Assembly: GCA_023213315.1 (NCBI GenBank)
Contig: JAKCPI010014217.1
Coordinates: 1 to 64,000, forward strand
Length of the DNA stretch: 64,000 nt
Reading direction: 5' to 3'
Source of the DNA: Euborellia annulipes
Taxonomy: Eukaryota; Arthropoda; Insecta; Dermaptera; Anisolabididae
Part shown: positions 61,357 through 64,000 of the stretch, in pieces
Numbering within the stretch: position 1 is the stretch's first letter
Layout: each line of letters opens with the position of its first letter
Position numbers and translations under genes: made by a program
Notes under the pieces: generated by a model
The model's database searches: none
What the model saw: only the letters and a program-made list of their open reading frames with translations
What the model was told of the DNA's origin: nothing

Positions 61357-62904
61357 ATGACGGATGCAACTGCTGGCAAGATCCCTCACGTTCTGGTCAT
61401 TATGGATGGTGTCGGACACCGTGAAGCGACTGAAGATAATGCCTTTCTTGCAGCAAAAACACCGAATTTGGCAGCAATGACAGCAAAGCACCCAAATAGT
61501 CTAATTTCTGGTTCTGGTGAAGATGTTGGTTTGCCTGATGGACAAATGGGTAACTCTGAAGTTGGCCATATGAACCTTGGTGCTGGTCGTGTGTTGTATC
61601 AAGACTTTACCCGTATTACTAAAGATATTCGTACTGGCGACTTTTTTAAACATGAAGTGCTAATTGACGCTGTTGAAAAAGCCAAAGCCGTTGGTGGTGC
61701 TGTTCATATTATGGGATTGCTCTCAGATGGTGGCGTCCATTCACATGAAGACCATATTGTGGCGATGTGTGAGCTTGCATTAAAACGTGGTGCAAAAGTT
61801 TATTTACATGCTTTCCTTGATGGTCGTGATACGCCTCCACGTAGCGCTCAGTCGTCTTTAGAAAAATTAGATGCATTATTTGCTCAATACCAAGGGCAAG
61901 GCCGTATAGCGACCATGATTGGCCGCTACTTTGCAATGGACCGTGACAACCGTTGGGATCGTGTTGAGCAAGCTTATCGTTTGTTGACCGAAGGCGAGGC
62001 ACTTCGTACTGCGCAAACAGCAGTGGAAGGCTTAGAGTTAGCTTATGCAGCCAATGAAAACGATGAGTTTGTAAAAGCGACTCGTATTGGTGATGTTGCT
62101 AAAGTACAAGACGGCGATAGCGTTGTATTTATGAATTTCCGTGCTGACCGAGCTCGTGAAATTACTCGTGCATTTGTAGAAAAAGACTTTGCCGGTTTTG
62201 AGCGTAAAGTTGTACCGAATCTTTCTAAATTTGTCATGCTCACCCGTTATCAGGCTAGCATTGATGCGCCAGTTGCATATATGCCAGAAGCATTGAAAAA
62301 TTCATTAGGTGAATATTTATCTTCTTTAGGGAAGACTCAGTTGCGTATTGCCGAAACTGAAAAATATGCTCATGTAACGTTCTTCTTTAGTGGTGGACGT
62401 GAAGATGAATATCCGGGCGAGAAGCGTATTTTGATTCCATCTCCAAACGTTGCGACATACGATCTTAAGCCTGAAATGAGTGCTTATGAAGTCACTGATG
62501 AATTGGTTAAAGCCATTAATTCTGGTGAATATGATTTATTGGTTGTGAACTATGCCAATGGTGATATGGTGGGGCATACAGGTATTTTTGATGCTGCTGT
62601 TAAAGCAGTTGAAGCCGTCGATCTTTGTTTAGGGCGTGTCTATGAAGCAGTAATGGCAAAGAAAGGCCATATGTTGATTACTGCTGACCATGGTAACGTT
62701 GAACAAATGCAAGACTATGAAAGTGGTCAAGTTCATACTCAACATACAACGGAACTTGTACCGTTTATCTATGTTGGCCCAACACAAGCAACAATTGCAG
62801 AAGGTGGCGTGCTTGCCGATGTAGCACCGACGATTCTCAATTTAATGCAGATTCCTGTTCCTGCTGAAATGCAAGGGCGTAATCTGATTACATTATCTGC
62901 ATAA
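61357..62904 (+). CDS. gpmI: 2,3-bisphosphoglycerate-independent phosphoglycerate mutase
   Basis: 515-residue dimanganese glycolytic enzyme. The phosphoserine nucleophile is Ser67 in [39 protein letters not shown] and [11 protein letters not shown] provide the metal ligands. Full length for the family. It is followed after 15 bases by ctpA, the usual gpmI-ctpA pairing. Confidence 0.94.
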   Translation: MTDATAGKIPHVLVIMDGVGHREATEDNAFLAAKTPNLAAMTAKHPNSLISGSGEDVGLPDGQMGNSEVGHMNLGAGRVLYQDFTRITKDIRTGDFFKHEVLIDAVEKAKAVGGAVHIMGLLSDGGVHSHEDHIVAMCELALKRGAKVYLHAFLDGRDTPPRSAQSSLEKLDALFAQYQGQGRIATMIGRYFAMDRDNRWDRVEQAYRLLTEGEALRTAQTAVEGLELAYAANENDEFVKATRIGDVAKVQDGDSVVFMNFRADRAREITRAFVEKDFAGFERKVVPNLSKFVMLTRYQASIDAPVAYMPEALKNSLGEYLSSLGKTQLRIAETEKYAHVTFFFSGGREDEYPGEKRILIPSPNVATYDLKPEMSAYEVTDELVKAINSGEYDLLVVNYANGDMVGHTGIFDAAVKAVEAVDLCLGRVYEAVMAKKGHMLITADHGNVEQMQDYESGQVHTQHTTELVPFIYVGPTQATIAEGGVLADVAPTILNLMQIPVPAEMQGRNLITLSA

Positions 62905-62919
62905 GCCAAAGGTGATTGG

Positions 62920-64000
62920 ATGCTGCAACACATTAAATATAAAAAACTTATTGTAAGTATGTTGCTGTGTTGCAGCCAATTTGCTTTTGCAGCGCCAGTT
63001 GTAAAAGAAAAATTGTCACCTCTGCATTCGGATTCGGAAGAACCGGAACATAGTTATGCAGAGGTGCCGATCGAGTCGATTCAACAGTTTGTTCAAATCT
63101 ATGGAATTGTCCGAGATAACTACGTTGACGTGAAGTCCGACGATGCCTTATTTCAGCAAGCCATTAAAGGGCTGGTAAGTGGGCTAGATCGTTACTCGCG
63201 CTATTTGTCGGCAGAAGAATATCGTCAATTGATTCAATATACTGAAGGTGACCTCGCCTCTGTTGATTTTGCTTTAAGCCCTGAATTGCATGTCCATAAA
63301 TGGATGATTCGTGATCTTAAAACGGGCTCAGACTCATACAAATTAGGTTTGAGAAATGGTCAGGCTATTCTCAAGATTGATAATCAAGACTTAAAAAATT
63401 TAAACCAAGATCAAGTGTTCGGGCTACTTTATGGCTCTATTGGAAGTACACTTCAAGTGCAAGCCGAAGAGTTAAATGGAAACATTAACTTAGTCCGTAA
63501 TAAAAAAATAGAAACCGATATTGAACCTGTAATGCTACATAATCAGGTTTTAGTACTAAAAATTAGAGTATTCCAGCAAGACACGGCAAATGAAATTAAA
63601 CGATTAATTGAAGAAAATAGTTCACCACGTTTAAAAGCCGTTTTAATCGATCTACGAAACAATCCGGGTGGATTGTTATCGGCAGCAGTCGAGTCGGCAG
63701 ATTTATTTCTAAATAGTGGGATTATCGTTTCAACTAAAAGCCGTTCAGAAGGTAATCAGCAATTTCAGGCTCTGCCCGGCAATGAATTTCAGAATATAAA
63801 GTTAGGTATATTAATTAATCATCGTTCTGCATCGGCAGCTGAAGTTTTTACTGCGGCCATGAAAGAGCACCAGCGTGCATGGGTCATGGGCGAGAAAAGT
63901 TATGGGAAAGGAGTCGTGCAAAAACTGTTTCCTTTGCCAAGTGGTGCGGCACTACAAATGACAGTCTCACACTATTACACGCCAAATGGCAATATGATTG
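62920..64000 (+). CDS. ctpA: S41 family C-terminal processing peptidase, partial at window end
   Basis: Open from ATG 62920 to the window edge (360 codons), so the C-terminus is missing. A signal peptide (LIVSMLLCCSQFAFA) exports it to the periplasm. A helical N-terminus (GIVRDNYVDVKSDDALFQQA, then GLDRYSRYLS), a PDZ domain (about residues 110-190) and the peptidase core follow. The catalytic Ser is in HRSASAAEVF (about S305), and the Lys is in GEKSYGKGVVQ. It is downstream of gpmI in the same orientation. Confidence 0.88.
   Translation, partial: MLQHIKYKKLIVSMLLCCSQFAFAAPVVKEKLSPLHSDSEEPEHSYAEVPIESIQQFVQIYGIVRDNYVDVKSDDALFQQAIKGLVSGLDRYSRYLSAEEYRQLIQYTEGDLASVDFALSPELHVHKWMIRDLKTGSDSYKLGLRNGQAILKIDNQDLKNLNQDQVFGLLYGSIGSTLQVQAEELNGNINLVRNKKIETDIEPVMLHNQVLVLKIRVFQQDTANEIKRLIEENSSPRLKAVLIDLRNNPGGLLSAAVESADLFLNSGIIVSTKSRSEGNQQFQALPGNEFQNIKLGILINHRSASAAEVFTAAMKEHQRAWVMGEKSYGKGVVQKLFPLPSGAALQMTVSHYYTPNGNMI

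Overview
The window is chromosomal DNA of an Acinetobacter, most likely of the A. baumannii/calcoaceticus complex. The evidence is the AT-rich base composition, the gene order comM-ubiK-glnK-amtB-nrdR-ribD-methylase-ribE ... holC-pepA-lptF-lptG-gpmI-ctpA, a TorF-like putative porin, an OprD-family porin, a NiaP-like transporter, and a Tn7-like element in comM flanked by ACCGC. Species-level assignment is inference.

Left backbone (1-29617): a broken AAC(2')-like acetyltransferase, cysK, a lipoprotein lytic transglycosylase, a probable minus-strand small RNA with repeated AGGA hairpins, a MerR-controlled flavodoxin/membrane-protein divergon, a phytase-like lipoprotein, the YgiQ radical SAM protein, RidA, dinB, a GH25 lysozyme, a DHA2 exporter, a LOG-family protein, a TerC-CBS protein, YchJ, a UPF0126/TRIC protein, niaP, parC, fadD, a MAPEG protein, ppa, an OprD porin, a TorF-like porin, and the 3' part of comM.

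Mobile element (29618-49099, 19,482 bp): a Tn6022-like Tn7-family transposon inserted in comM with a 5-bp ACCGC duplication. Its left end encodes TnsA, TnsB, TnsC, TniQ and TnsF (a zinc-ribbon array plus a tyrosine-recombinase-like region, the comM selector). The site is the classical AbaR resistance-island site, but I see no antibiotic-resistance gene. The main cargo is an overlapping minus-strand gene set that I read as a GTPase-centred conflict (defence) system. In transcription order it is a nucleoside-phosphorylase effector with a C-terminal effector-associated domain, a helical GASH-like protein, a double-GTPase-2, a double-GTPase-1, and a GAP1-like protein that ends in the same kind of effector-associated domain. 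A multi-pass membrane protein lies downstream. Other cargo: a lambda-type protein phosphatase, a lipoprotein and small unknown proteins, an XRE regulator with a palindromic operator, another membrane protein, and a large unknown protein beside the right end.

Right backbone (49100-64000): the 5' part of comM, ubiK, glnK-amtB (with a sigma-54-like promoter), nrdR-ribD-adenine methylase-ribE, two small unknown genes, holC-pepA, lptF-lptG, gpmI and the first part of a ctpA-type S41 protease.

A large number of genes, including essential ones (parC, ribD) and most of the transposon cargo, are split by single-base indels, most of them in homopolymer runs. I interpret most of these as sequencing errors. 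Gene extents below are given across these breaks, and several genes became recognisable only after reading through them.
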